A stretch of 64,000 nucleotides of DNA, from contig NZ_ANBB01000037.1 in NCBI RefSeq assembly GCF_000341105.1, positions 124,001 through 188,000 on the forward strand. Reading direction: 5' to 3'. The notes beneath the pieces are model-generated. The model was not told the origin of the DNA and made no database searches. It saw nothing but the letters and a program-made list of their open reading frames with translations. This document shows positions 7,636-15,964 of this stretch, one piece after another (position 1 is the first letter of the stretch; every line of letters begins with the position of its first letter). A program made the translations under genes and the position numbers. This DNA comes from Nocardiopsis potens DSM 45234. GTDB taxonomy: Bacteria > Actinomycetota > Actinomycetes > Streptosporangiales > Streptosporangiaceae.

Positions 7636-8421
7636 GTGCGGCACCGGAAGCTGCTGGACGCGGTGACCGACGGGGTGGAGCGGGTCGACGACCTGGCCCG
7701 TGAGCTCGGCGTCAGCCCGTCCACGGTGCGGCGCGGCCTGACCGACCTGGAGCAGGCCGGCCGGGTGGTGCGCACGCACGGCGGCGCGGTGCCCGCGCCG
7801 GTCGGCGGCGAGCTGTCCTGGGTGCAGAAGGGCCGGCAGAACGCCCCCGCCAAGCGGCGCATCGCCGAGCGGGCCGCGGAGATGATCGAGGACGACCACA
7901 TGGTCCTCCTCGACGCCGGCAGCACCACCGCCTTCATCGCGGAGCGGCTGGCCGGCCGGTCCGGCCCCACCGTGCTCACCACCGGCACCGGCCCGATGTC
8001 CGCGCTGCTCGACGCGGAGGGGATCGAGCTGATCCTGGTCGGCGGCCGGCTGCGGCGCCGCCGCGGCGCCATGGTCGGCGAGTACGTCCGCGGCGTCCTG
8101 GAGCGGGTCAGCGCCGACATCGCCTTCCTCGGCGCCGACGGCCTGGTCCCCGGGCGCGGCATCAACTGCCCCAGCCCGGAGCTGGCCGCGGTCAAGGAGC
8201 TCCAGGCGCGCGCCGCCCGGCGCACCGTGGTCGTCGCCGACTCCACCAAGATCGGCGCCGACGCCGAACCGCACTGGGCCCTGCTCCCCGGCCCCTACAC
8301 CCTGATCACCGACGACGGGCTGTCCCCCGCGGCCCGCCGCGCGATCGAGGACGACCCGAACTGCACCCCCCTCATCGTCCCGGCCCCGGAAGCACCCCGC
8401 ACCCCCGGCCGGACCGGCTGA
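7636..8421 (+). CDS. DeoR/GlpR family regulator of a sugar-acid operon
   Basis: 261 residues, GTG start with AAGGGGGCG upstream. The N-terminal winged helix contains RVDDLARELGVSPSTVRRGL, the classic DeoR HTH at about residues 18-37. The C-terminal sugar-phosphate sensing domain carries LLDAGSTT (about 89-96), LTTG and the FLGADGL motif (about 165-171). It leads a collinear set with GntP permease (29-bp gap), DUF1537 kinase and PdxA2, so it most likely represses these until a phosphorylated sugar acid binds. The inverted repeat just upstream is its probable operator. Confidence 0.9.
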   Translation: MRHRKLLDAVTDGVERVDDLARELGVSPSTVRRGLTDLEQAGRVVRTHGGAVPAPVGGELSWVQKGRQNAPAKRRIAERAAEMIEDDHMVLLDAGSTTAFIAERLAGRSGPTVLTTGTGPMSALLDAEGIELILVGGRLRRRRGAMVGEYVRGVLERVSADIAFLGADGLVPGRGINCPSPELAAVKELQARAARRTVVVADSTKIGADAEPHWALLPGPYTLITDDGLSPAARRAIEDDPNCTPLIVPAPEAPRTPGRTG

Positions 8422-8450
8422 CATCCCCACCGTGAGAAAGGGGAACGGAC

Positions 8451-9845
8451 ATGGATCCGCTCCTTCTGGCGGCCCTGCTGCTGGGCGTGGCCTCCGCCGT
8501 CGCGCTCATCCTCTGGAGCCGCCTGGACGCCTTCGTCGGGCTGCTGGCGGGCGCCCTGGTCACCGGCGCCGTCGCGGGCGTCCCGGCGGCCGAGCTGATC
8601 GGCCACATCACCACCGGCTTCGGCAACACCCTGGCCGGGATCGGCATCGTCATCGCCATGGGCGTGATGATCGGCAAGGTCCTGGAGGAGAGCGGCGGCG
8701 CCGACGCGCTCGCCAAGATGTTCGTCCGGATGGCCGGCAAGGGCCGCGAGGACGCCGCCATGACCGCCACCGGCGCCGTGGTCTCCGTCCCGGTCTTCTG
8801 CGACTCCGGCTTCGTCATCCTGCACCCGCTGGCCAAGTCCCTGGCCCGGCGGTACGGGAAGCCGCTGGTGGTGCTCTCGCTGGCGCTGGCCGGCGGGCTG
8901 TCCATCACCCACCACCTGGTGCCGCCCACCCCCGGGCCGCTGGCCGCGGTGGGCCTGCTCCACGCCGACATGGGCACCGTGGTCGTGGCCGGCTCGGTGT
9001 TCGCGCTGCTGCTCGTCCCGGTCGTGGTGGTCTACGCCCGGATCATGGGCCCGCGCCTGGAGCGCCACCTGGACCCGAACCTGGTCGGGGTCGGCGCCGC
9101 GGCCGGGGGCGGTGACGGCGGCGCCGACGCCGGGGTGCCGCGCACCGCCGACGGCCGGCCCATCACCGAGGAGCCTGCGGACCCGCAGGTCGGCGCCTTC
9201 CGCGCGCTCATCCCGCTGCTGCTGCCGCTCGGCCTGATCATCGGCCAGACCGTCAGCGCCGCCGTCGCCGAGGGCACCGCGGCCGCCGAGGTGTTCGCCT
9301 TCATCGGCGCCCCGCCCATCGCCCTGCTGGTCGGCCTGGTCATCGCCGTCTACCTGCTGCCCGCCAAGGGCACGCCGCGGGCCACCGTGGTCGGCTGGCT
9401 GACCGCCGCCGCCTCCTCGGCCGGCATGATCGTCTTCGTCACCGGCGCCGGCGGCGCCTTCGGCGAGGTGCTCCGCCAGTCCGGGGTGGGCGACGCGCTG
9501 GCCGACGCGGTGTCCGGGTGGCCGGTGCCGATGCTCCTGGTCCCGTTCCTGATCGCCACCTTCGTCCGGCTGGCGCAGGGGTCCGGCACGGTCGCCATCA
9601 TCACCGCCGCCACGCTCAGCGCCCCGCTGGTCGAGTCGGGCGGGATCGAACCCACCCTCGCGGTGCTCGCCGCCTGCTCCGGCTCCTTCGTCTTCTCCTA
9701 CGTCAGCGACTCCTACTTCTGGGTGGTCACCCGGTTCACCGGGCTGTCCGGGGTCCCGGCGATGAAGATGTGGAGCGGCATGACGACCGTGCTGTGGCTG
9801 GCCAGCCTGCCCCTGCTGGGCGTGACCGCCCTGATCCTGGGATAG
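8451..9845 (+). CDS. GntP-family sugar-acid:proton symporter
   Basis: 464 residues, ATG with AAAGGGGAA upstream. Polytopic membrane protein of the GntP/gluconate permease family, with about 12 hydrophobic segments. Recognisable conserved stretches are GFGNTLAGIGIVIAMG, VPVFCDSGFVILHPLAKSLA and LSITHHLVPPTPGPLA, with the C-terminal SFVFSYVSDSYFWVVTRFTG. One hydrophilic loop (about residues 210-240) separates the halves. Next to a four-carbon acid kinase and PdxA2, its substrate is more likely D-threonate or erythronate than gluconate. Nine bases separate it from the kinase gene, indicating one transcript. Confidence 0.92.
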   Translation: MDPLLLAALLLGVASAVALILWSRLDAFVGLLAGALVTGAVAGVPAAELIGHITTGFGNTLAGIGIVIAMGVMIGKVLEESGGADALAKMFVRMAGKGREDAAMTATGAVVSVPVFCDSGFVILHPLAKSLARRYGKPLVVLSLALAGGLSITHHLVPPTPGPLAAVGLLHADMGTVVVAGSVFALLLVPVVVVYARIMGPRLERHLDPNLVGVGAAAGGGDGGADAGVPRTADGRPITEEPADPQVGAFRALIPLLLPLGLIIGQTVSAAVAEGTAAAEVFAFIGAPPIALLVGLVIAVYLLPAKGTPRATVVGWLTAAASSAGMIVFVTGAGGAFGEVLRQSGVGDALADAVSGWPVPMLLVPFLIATFVRLAQGSGTVAIITAATLSAPLVESGGIEPTLAVLAACSGSFVFSYVSDSYFWVVTRFTGLSGVPAMKMWSGMTTVLWLASLPLLGVTALILG

Positions 9846-9854
9846 GAGTCCGAT

Positions 9855-11201
9855 ATGGCCCAGGTACTCGTCGTCGCCGACGACCTCACCGGCGCCAACG
9901 CCACCGGCGCCCGGTTCGCCCGCGCGGGCATGCGGGTGGCCACCGTCGCCCCGCGGCACGCGCCCCGGGCGGCCGCCGAGTTCGACGCGGTCGTGGTCGA
10001 CCTGGACAGCCGGCACCTGCCCGCCGACGAGGCGGCCGCGCTGGTCGGCGAGGTGATCGACGCGGTCGGCCCGGTGCCGCTGGTGGTCAAGCGCACCGAC
10101 ACCACGCTGCGCGGCAACGTCGGCGCGGAGCTGGAGGCCGCCTGGCGGGCGGTGCGCGGCCGCACCCCGGCCGCGGCCCGGGTCCGCGCGCTGTTCGCCC
10201 CCGCGTTCCCCGCCTCCGGCCGGGTCACCGTGGACGGCGTGCAGCTGCTCGACGGCGTGCCGCTGGAGCGCACCGAGCTGGCGGTGGACCCGCTCAGCCC
10301 GGTCACCGGGAGCGTCGTCGCCGACATCGTCGCCCGGCAGAGCCCGCTGGCGGTGCGCCGGGTGTCGCTGCGCGACGTCACCGGCCCCGACCTGGCCGAC
10401 CGGCTGGCCGAAGGGGACGAGCCGGTGGTGCTCTGCGACGCGCTCACCGAGGAGCACATCGCCGACACCGCCCGGGCCGCCGCCGAGGTGCACCGCAGGG
10501 ACGGCACCGTGTGGGTGGCCGTCGACCCCGGCCCGTCCGGGGCGCTGCTGGCCGAGGCGCTCGGCCTGACCGGCGGCGGCACCGCCGCCGGGCCGCTGCT
10601 CGCGGTGGTGGGCAGCGCCACCGAGCTCACCCGCCGCCAGCTGGACGCGCTGGCCCGCGCGGGCGGCGTGCGCTTCGTCGACGTGGACGCGCGCGCCCTC
10701 ACCGGCGGCGGCGCCGGGCACGCCGACGCGGTGCGCGCCCGGCTGGCCGCGCACCTGGACGACGCCGCGTTCCCGGAGGCGGTCGTGGTGCGCACCGCCT
10801 CCACCGCCCAGGACGTCGTCGAGCTCTCCTTCGAGGCCAAGCGGGCCCTGCCGGGCCTGCTGGCCGGGCTGGTCGCCGAGGCGGTGCGCGGCGTGCGCAC
10901 CGCCCCCGGCGGCCTCTACACCAGCGGCGGCGACGTCACCTCGGCGGTGCTGGAGGAGCTCGGCGCGCACGCCTTCGAGGTCGGCGGGGAGGTCGTGCCG
11001 CTGGCCGTGCACGGCCGGCTGGCCGGCGGCCCGCTGGACGGCACGCCGGTGGTCACCAAGGGCGGGCTGGTCGGCGACGACGGCACCGCGGCGGAGTGCC
11101 TCGGCCGGCTCCGCCGGGAGGTCCGGGCGCGGGCCCGCACCGTCCCCGCGGAGCTGGGCGCCCGCCCCCGCACCGCTGAATCCGGAGCCGGGCGCGAATA
11201 G
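9855..11201 (+). CDS. Four-carbon acid sugar kinase (DUF1537)
   Basis: 448 residues, ATG with TAGGAG upstream. N-terminal sugar-binding domain begins with VLVVADDLTGANATGARFA (residues 4-22) and has VVKRTDTTLRGNVGAEL at about 77-93. The C-terminal nucleotide-binding domain ends with GGDVTSAVLEELG and VTKGGLVGDDG. These are signature motifs of DUF1537 kinases, which phosphorylate threonate or erythronate at the 4-OH. With PdxA2 downstream and no dehydrogenase or isomerase/aldolase gene nearby, the two-step route is expected: kinase, then oxidation and decarboxylation to dihydroxyacetone phosphate. D-threonate or D-erythronate fit best; stereochemistry cannot be read from sequence. Confidence 0.9.
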   Translation: MAQVLVVADDLTGANATGARFARAGMRVATVAPRHAPRAAAEFDAVVVDLDSRHLPADEAAALVGEVIDAVGPVPLVVKRTDTTLRGNVGAELEAAWRAVRGRTPAAARVRALFAPAFPASGRVTVDGVQLLDGVPLERTELAVDPLSPVTGSVVADIVARQSPLAVRRVSLRDVTGPDLADRLAEGDEPVVLCDALTEEHIADTARAAAEVHRRDGTVWVAVDPGPSGALLAEALGLTGGGTAAGPLLAVVGSATELTRRQLDALARAGGVRFVDVDARALTGGGAGHADAVRARLAAHLDDAAFPEAVVVRTASTAQDVVELSFEAKRALPGLLAGLVAEAVRGVRTAPGGLYTSGGDVTSAVLEELGAHAFEVGGEVVPLAVHGRLAGGPLDGTPVVTKGGLVGDDGTAAECLGRLRREVRARARTVPAELGARPRTAESGAGRE

Positions 11202-11223
11202 CCCGGCCGGCGCGAACGGAACA

Positions 11224-11257
11224 CGGGCGGGGCGCGACAAGGGGAGCGCCCCGCCCG
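11224..11257 (+). other. Intercistronic hairpin between the kinase and pdxA2
   Basis: Perfect 12-bp stem CGGGCGGGGCGC (11224-11235) / GCGCCCCGCCCG (11246-11257), 10-nt loop, no T tract, followed by the pdxA2 ribosome site GGGAGG. More likely an mRNA processing or stability element than a terminator. Confidence 0.6.
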
Positions 11258-11280
11258 GCGACAGGGAGGAAGACCCGAAT

Positions 11281-12306
11281 ATGACTGAACGCCCGACCCT
11301 TGCCGTGACCGTCGGCGACCCGGTCGGCATCGGCCCGGAGATCACCGTGCGCACGCTCGCCTCGGTGGGCACCGGCGCCCCGGCGCGCGGCGTGGTGGTG
11401 GCCGACCCGGCCGTGCTCCGCCGCGCCGCGCGGGTCTGCGGACTCGACGTCCGGGTCCGCGGCTTCTCCTCCTGGAGCGAGCTGCCCGCCGAGGAGGAGG
11501 GGGTGATCGACTGCTACGACATCGACTCCCTCGGCGAGGCGGAGCCGCCCTGGGGCGAGGTGGACGCCCGCGCCGGCGCCGCCGCGGTGCGCGCCATCGA
11601 GGTGGCGACCAAGGCCGCGATGGAGCAGGACGTGGCGGGCATCGTCACCGGCCCGATCAACAAGGAGGCCATCTGGGCGGCGGGCAGCGAGCACCTCGGC
11701 CACACCGAGATGCTCGGCGCGCTGACCGGGGTCACCCGCCAGACCACCATGTTCGTGGTGCGCGGCAAGAAGATCTTCTTCGCCACCCGGCACCTCTCCC
11801 TGCGCAAGGCCCTCGACCAGGTCAGCGAGGAGCAGCAGGTCACCGCGATCGAGGAGGCGCTGACCGCGCTGCGGGTCTTCGGCCACGACGAGCCGCGCCT
11901 GGCGGTCGCCGCGATCAACCCGCACGGCGGGGAGAACGGCGCCTTCGGCGACGAGGAGATCGTGCACCTGGCCCCGGCGGTGGAGCGGATGCGCGCCCGC
12001 GGCGCCGGCGTCTCCGGCCCGGTGCCCGCCGACTCCGTCTTCCACCAGCTGCTCCAGGGCCGCTACGACGGGGTGCTGTCGCAGTACCACGACCAGGGCC
12101 ACATCGCCGCGAAGACCTACGACTTCGACGGCACCATCTCGGTCACCGTGGGCCTGCCGATCCTGCGCACCTCGGTGGACCACGGCACCGCCTTCGACAT
12201 CGCGGGCAAGGGCACCGCCGACCCGGGCACGATGACCTCGGCGTTCCTGCACGGCGCCGACTTCGCCCGGTTCGCCGGCCGGATCCGCGCCGAATACGGC
12301 GGCTGA
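11281..12306 (+). CDS. pdxA2: PdxA2, 4-phospho-D-threonate/erythronate 3-dehydrogenase
   Basis: 341 residues, ATG with GGGAGG upstream. PdxA fold: N-terminal VTVGDPVGIGPEI (residues 9-21), IVTGPINKEA (about 121-130), GHTEML, the metal/substrate loop AAINPHGGENGAFGDEE (about 210-226), and SQYHDQGHIAAK (about 267-278), followed by TVGLPILRTSVDHGTAFDIAGKG. His and Asp metal ligands of the family are present. PdxA2-type enzymes beside a DUF1537 kinase oxidise 4-phospho-threonate or -erythronate with NAD+ and release CO2 and dihydroxyacetone phosphate; they do not make vitamin B6. Last gene of the operon; three hairpins follow. Confidence 0.92.
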   Translation: MTERPTLAVTVGDPVGIGPEITVRTLASVGTGAPARGVVVADPAVLRRAARVCGLDVRVRGFSSWSELPAEEEGVIDCYDIDSLGEAEPPWGEVDARAGAAAVRAIEVATKAAMEQDVAGIVTGPINKEAIWAAGSEHLGHTEMLGALTGVTRQTTMFVVRGKKIFFATRHLSLRKALDQVSEEQQVTAIEEALTALRVFGHDEPRLAVAAINPHGGENGAFGDEEIVHLAPAVERMRARGAGVSGPVPADSVFHQLLQGRYDGVLSQYHDQGHIAAKTYDFDGTISVTVGLPILRTSVDHGTAFDIAGKGTADPGTMTSAFLHGADFARFAGRIRAEYGG

Positions 12307-12308
12307 CG

Positions 12309-12433
12309 GGGGAGGGCCGCGCTCCGTCCGCCCGGCCCTCCCCGATGACCGGGGCCCCGCCGGGGCACTCCGCCGGGACCCCGGTCATCGCCCCGCCCCG
12401 GGGGGATGAGCATCCGTACTCATCCCCCCGGGG
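12309..12433. terminator. Three consecutive strong hairpins after pdxA2
   Basis: H1: GGGGAGGGCCG (12309-12319) / CGGCCCTCCCC (12333-12343). H2: GATGACCGGGG (12344-12354) / CCCCGGTCATC (12379-12389). H3: CCCCGGGGGGATGAG (12396-12410) / CTCATCCCCCCGGGG (12419-12433), an 8-nt loop and 15 perfect pairs. H3 is followed by CTTTCCTG, not a real U tract. Probably a compound transcription barrier; H3 could also lie in the leader of the DUF2157 gene. Confidence 0.65.
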
Positions 12434-12520
12434 CTTTCCTGTGCTGGGATGGCGTGCGGACACGGGCAGCGGGAAGGCCCCGGGGCAAGGGGCGGAGCGG
12501 ACGAGGAAGGGCGGTGCGCG

Positions 12521-13735
12521 GTGGCGGAGGAGCCGCAGGGCGCCAGAGGCGAGGCGCTGGACCGGCTGGTCGCCGAGGGGGTGATCACCCGGGGGCAGGC
12601 GGCGGCGGTCGCCGCCGCCCTGGAGGCCGCCGAGGCCCGGCCCGCGGTGCGCTGGGCCGAGGCCGTCGGCTACGTCGGCGGTGCCCTGGTGCTGGCCGCG
12701 GTGGCGGTCTTCATGGCGACCGCCTGGGACGCGATCACCCCCACCGCCCGGGCGCTGCTGCTCGCGGCGCTGGTGCCGGTGCTCGCGGCCGCCGGGGCGG
12801 TGATGGCCGGAGGGGTGCGCGCGCTCCGGCCGAGGACCGAGCCCCCCGCGGTGCGCCGCCGGATCGGCGGCACCCTGTTCGCCCTGGCCGCGGTCGCCGC
12901 GGCGCTCGCGACCGGGGTGTGGCTGGAGGACCTGGTGGACTCGTACGCCTCCCTCACCCCGCAGATCGCCGCCTCGGCGGTCGGCCTGGCCGCGGCCGCC
13001 GCGGGCTACGCGGCGCTGCGCTCGGCCCCGGGGGCGGTCGCGGCCTGGGGGATGAGCGCCTCCCTGGCCGGCTCCTCGGCCTGGGAGGCCGCCTACCGGA
13101 TCACCGGCTCCATCGAGGACTACGACGACCCGGGCTACGCCTTCGCCCAGGACGCCATGGTGAACACCACCGGGCTGGCGCTGGCCGCGCTGGGCGCGGT
13201 CTGGATCGGCCTGGCCTTCGCCGGGGCGGTGCGCGAGCGCGGCACCGCCGTCGGACTGGGCGCGGCGACCGCCTTCACCGGCGCCGAGTTCCTCACCGAG
13301 CCGTTCGACCGCATCGGGGTCCTCGTCCTGGCGGCCGCCCTGTTCGCCTGCCACGTGCTCTGGCGGGGCAGGGCCGGCGCGGGGCGCGGCCCGGGCGCCG
13401 CGCTCGTCTTCGGGATCATCGCGGTGACCGTCGGCGTCCCGCAGCTCGTCTGGTACCTCACCGACGGCGAGATGTCGGCGGCCGGCGTCCTCCTGGTCGC
13501 CGGCGCGGTCCTGCTGCTGTCCAGCTGGCTCGGCCTCCGGCTGCACAGGAGCGGCGGCGGCCCGGCCGGACCGGGCGCGGGCGCCCCGGCCCCGCAGGGC
13601 CCGCCCGGCCCGCCCCCGGAAGCGGGCGCCCGGCCCGGGCCCTCGGAGCAGGCTTCCCCACCGCCGTCCCCCGCTCCCCGGGAGGAGGAGCCCCCGCCCC
13701 TGGTCGACCCCCGGGACCCGGACGAGCGGCTCTGA
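12521..13735 (+). CDS. DUF2157 membrane protein
   Basis: 404 residues from GTG 12521 (AGGAAGGG about 10 nt upstream); an in-frame start at 12449 adds a disordered leader and is less likely. The N-terminal soluble helix (LDRLVAEGVITRGQAAAVAA, residues 12-31) is the DUF2157 signature, followed by about ten hydrophobic segments. The C-terminal 70 residues are a Pro/Gly-rich tail (GPPGPPPEAGARPGPSEQ). Function unknown; predicted integral membrane. It converges on helR. Confidence 0.75.
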   Translation: MAEEPQGARGEALDRLVAEGVITRGQAAAVAAALEAAEARPAVRWAEAVGYVGGALVLAAVAVFMATAWDAITPTARALLLAALVPVLAAAGAVMAGGVRALRPRTEPPAVRRRIGGTLFALAAVAAALATGVWLEDLVDSYASLTPQIAASAVGLAAAAAGYAALRSAPGAVAAWGMSASLAGSSAWEAAYRITGSIEDYDDPGYAFAQDAMVNTTGLALAALGAVWIGLAFAGAVRERGTAVGLGAATAFTGAEFLTEPFDRIGVLVLAAALFACHVLWRGRAGAGRGPGAALVFGIIAVTVGVPQLVWYLTDGEMSAAGVLLVAGAVLLLSSWLGLRLHRSGGGPAGPGAGAPAPQGPPGPPPEAGARPGPSEQASPPPSPAPREEEPPPLVDPRDPDERL

Positions 13736-13787
13736 GCGGCCGGTGGGGCGTTGAGACGGAGACGGCGCCGAGCACGGCGCGAAGGGG

Positions 13788-15905
13788 TCAGGCGCCCGGG
13801 TCGGCCAGGGCGTCCGGCAGCGGGTCGGCGTGCACCACGTGCAGCCGGGTCACCGCGCGGGTGAGGGCCACGTAGAGCAGGCGCAGGCCGCGGGCGGGGC
13901 CGCCGGGGGCGCTCGCCGCGATGGCGGCCGGTTCGGCCGCGACCACGGTGTCGAACTCCAGGCCCTTGGCGAGCGAGGCCGGGACGCAGACCAGGCGCTC
14001 GGCCTCCAGCGCGTTCTCGTCGGTGCCGAGCAGGGCGGCCGCCAGCCCGGCGCCGAGCAGGGCGCGGTGCAGGTCCGGCAGGTCGGCGTCGGCGGCGATC
14101 AGCCCGACCGAGCCCTCCGTCCGCAGCGCGTCGGCGCATGCGGCGGCCGCGGCGGCGGCCAGGCCGCCGGGGGCGGCGCGGGTCAGCCGCAGCGCACCGG
14201 GGGCGCGGCGGGCCGAGACGGGAGCGCCCAGGCCGGGGGCGATGTGCGGGAGGAGCCGGGCGGCGAAGCCGATGACCTGGGCGGGGACCCGGTAGCCGCG
14301 GTCCAGCACCGCGCGCTCGGCGCCGGGGCGGCCCAGGTGGTCCAGCAGCTCGTCCCAGTCGCGCACCGCGCCGGGTCGGGTGGCCTGGGCGAGGTCGCCC
14401 AGCACGGTGGCCGACCCGGTCCCCGCCCGCCGGGCCAGTGCCCGGCACTGCATCGGGCTGAGGTCCTGCGCCTCGTCGACGGCCAGGTGGCCGACCGAGC
14501 CCGGCCGCTCGATCAGGCAGGCGGCCTCGTCGATGAGGGCGAGGTCGGCCTCGGACCAGCGGGCGCTCTCGGGGCCGCGGGGGCGGCCGGGCAGCAGGAC
14601 GGCCTCCTGCTCTTCGGGGGTGAGCAGGCCCTCGGCGGCGCGGGCCAGCCGGTCGGGGTCGGTGAGCAGGCCGAGGACCAGCTTGACCGGGTCGGCCTCG
14701 GGCCAGATCGCGGCCACCGCGGAGGCGACCTCCCGGGAGCGGGCCAGGCGGGCGCGGGTGCGCGCGTCGCAGGGCCGCCCGGCGCGCTCCATCGCGGACT
14801 GGACCGCGCCGGCGATGCGCTGCGCGAGCAGGTCGCGCCCGGCCGCGTAGGGCAGGTCCTGCGCGGCGAGGCCGCCGAAGAGCGCGGCGACGTCCTCGGC
14901 GGGGACCCGGTAGCGGCGGGCGCCCACCGCCACGGCGACCTCCTGCTCCGGTTCGCGGAGCAGGGACCGCAGGTCGCGGCGGATCACCTCGGCCATCCGG
15001 GCGTCGCCCTTGACCCGGGCCGCCTCGGCGGTGTCGGTGCGCCGGGCCTCGCCCAGTCCGAGCAGCCCGGCCAGCGTCGTCTGCTCGACCCGCACTTCGC
15101 CCAGGGCGGGCAGCACGTTGCGGATGTAGGAGAGGAAGGAGCGGTTGGGGCCGACGATGGCCACCCCGGAGCGGTTCAGCCGGTCGCGCTCGGTGTAGAG
15201 CAGGTAGGCGATGCGGTGCAGCGCGACGGCGGTCTTGCCGGTGCCGGGGGCGCCCTGGACGCACAGCGTGGTCTCCAGCGGGGCGCGGACCAGGTCGTCC
15301 TGCTCGGGCTGGATGGTCGCGACGATGTCGCGCATCGGGCCGGTGCGCGGCCGCTCGATCTCGGCGGCCAGCAGCCCGCCGCCGCGCCCGTCCTCGGCTC
15401 CGCCGCCTGGTCCGCCGGCGGTGAGGTCCTCGTCCTCGAAGGCGGTGAGCTCCCCTCCGGCGCCGAACCCGTACCGGCGGCGGGCCAGCACGCCCATCGG
15501 GTCGCGCGGGCTCGCCCGGTAGAAGGCCGCCGCGACGGGCGCCCGCCAGTCCAGCACCACCGGGGTGCCGGTGCCGTCGTGCACGTTGCGGCGGCCGATG
15601 TAGCCGAGGTCGGGGGAGTCCGGCCGGTCGCCGTCCCGCGGCCCGCCGTCCTCCCCGTCGAACAGCCGGCCGCGCGGGAAGGCCAGCCGGCCGAAGAAGA
15701 GCGGCACGTCGGGAAGGTCGGCGAGGAGTTCGGCGCGCCGCTCCCGGGAGCGGCGCAGCACGGCGTTGGTGTACTTGTCCACCACCGCGTCGCCGAGCGA
15801 GGTCTCGGTGGTCAGGACGTCCTCGCGCATCCGGCGCAGTGCGTCGCGGGCGGCGTCCAGCCGGGCCCGCTCGGTGCGGATCTCCGATGAGAGTGCGGTC
15901 TCCAT
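13788..15905 (-). CDS. helR: HelD/HelR-type RNA polymerase recycling ATPase
   Basis: 705 residues. UvrD-like superfamily 1 ATPase with an N-terminal coiled coil (about 1-65) that enters the secondary channel of RNA polymerase, and the family stretch FFGRLAFPRGRLF and GYIGRRNVHDG before the first ATPase domain. Walker A GAPGTGKT is at 218-225; Walker B/motif II is VDEAQDLSPMQC; motif VI is LLYVALTRAVTRLHVVH. Actinobacterial HelR dislodges stalled or rifamycin-bound polymerase and can give rifamycin tolerance. No rifamycin-associated element is visible upstream; the short divergent region instead holds a TetR-like operator. The -10 TAAGAT (15917-15912) is 6 nt from ATG 15905, implying a leaderless message. 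Confidence 0.88.
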   Translation of the reverse strand: METALSSEIRTERARLDAARDALRRMREDVLTTETSLGDAVVDKYTNAVLRRSRERRAELLADLPDVPLFFGRLAFPRGRLFDGEDGGPRDGDRPDSPDLGYIGRRNVHDGTGTPVVLDWRAPVAAAFYRASPRDPMGVLARRRYGFGAGGELTAFEDEDLTAGGPGGGAEDGRGGGLLAAEIERPRTGPMRDIVATIQPEQDDLVRAPLETTLCVQGAPGTGKTAVALHRIAYLLYTERDRLNRSGVAIVGPNRSFLSYIRNVLPALGEVRVEQTTLAGLLGLGEARRTDTAEAARVKGDARMAEVIRRDLRSLLREPEQEVAVAVGARRYRVPAEDVAALFGGLAAQDLPYAAGRDLLAQRIAGAVQSAMERAGRPCDARTRARLARSREVASAVAAIWPEADPVKLVLGLLTDPDRLARAAEGLLTPEEQEAVLLPGRPRGPESARWSEADLALIDEAACLIERPGSVGHLAVDEAQDLSPMQCRALARRAGTGSATVLGDLAQATRPGAVRDWDELLDHLGRPGAERAVLDRGYRVPAQVIGFAARLLPHIAPGLGAPVSARRAPGALRLTRAAPGGLAAAAAAACADALRTEGSVGLIAADADLPDLHRALLGAGLAAALLGTDENALEAERLVCVPASLAKGLEFDTVVAAEPAAIAASAPGGPARGLRLLYVALTRAVTRLHVVHADPLPDALADPGA

Positions 15906-15911
15906 ACCGAT

Positions 15912-15958
15912 ATCTTAACTCGGTCAAATTATTAACCGGGTCGGTGCCGAAGTAGGAT
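15912..15958. promoter_or_regulatory. Divergent helR/tetR promoters with shared operator
   Basis: Inverted repeat ACTCGGTCAA (15918-15927) / TTAACCGGGT (15932-15941), 8 of 10 positions symmetric, 4-bp spacer. It directly abuts the helR -10 TAAGAT (15917-15912) and covers the -35 zone of the tetR -10 TAGGAT (15953-15958). Both -10 boxes lie 6 nt from their start codons. The site is very AT-rich for this genome. Dimer binding here would silence both genes. Confidence 0.65.
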
Positions 15959-15964
15959 GGCGGC

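Noticed and set aside
8295-11372. 1025-codon open frame on the minus strand
   Set aside because: Antisense shadow of the GntP and kinase genes; Gly/Ala/Arg/His-rich translation, no domain, no ribosome site. Typical of very GC-rich DNA.
15906-15964. Rifamycin-associated element upstream of helR
   Set aside because: Searched by eye for the GGGGCTTGC...GCAAGCCCC-type palindrome; only the TetR-like palindrome is present.
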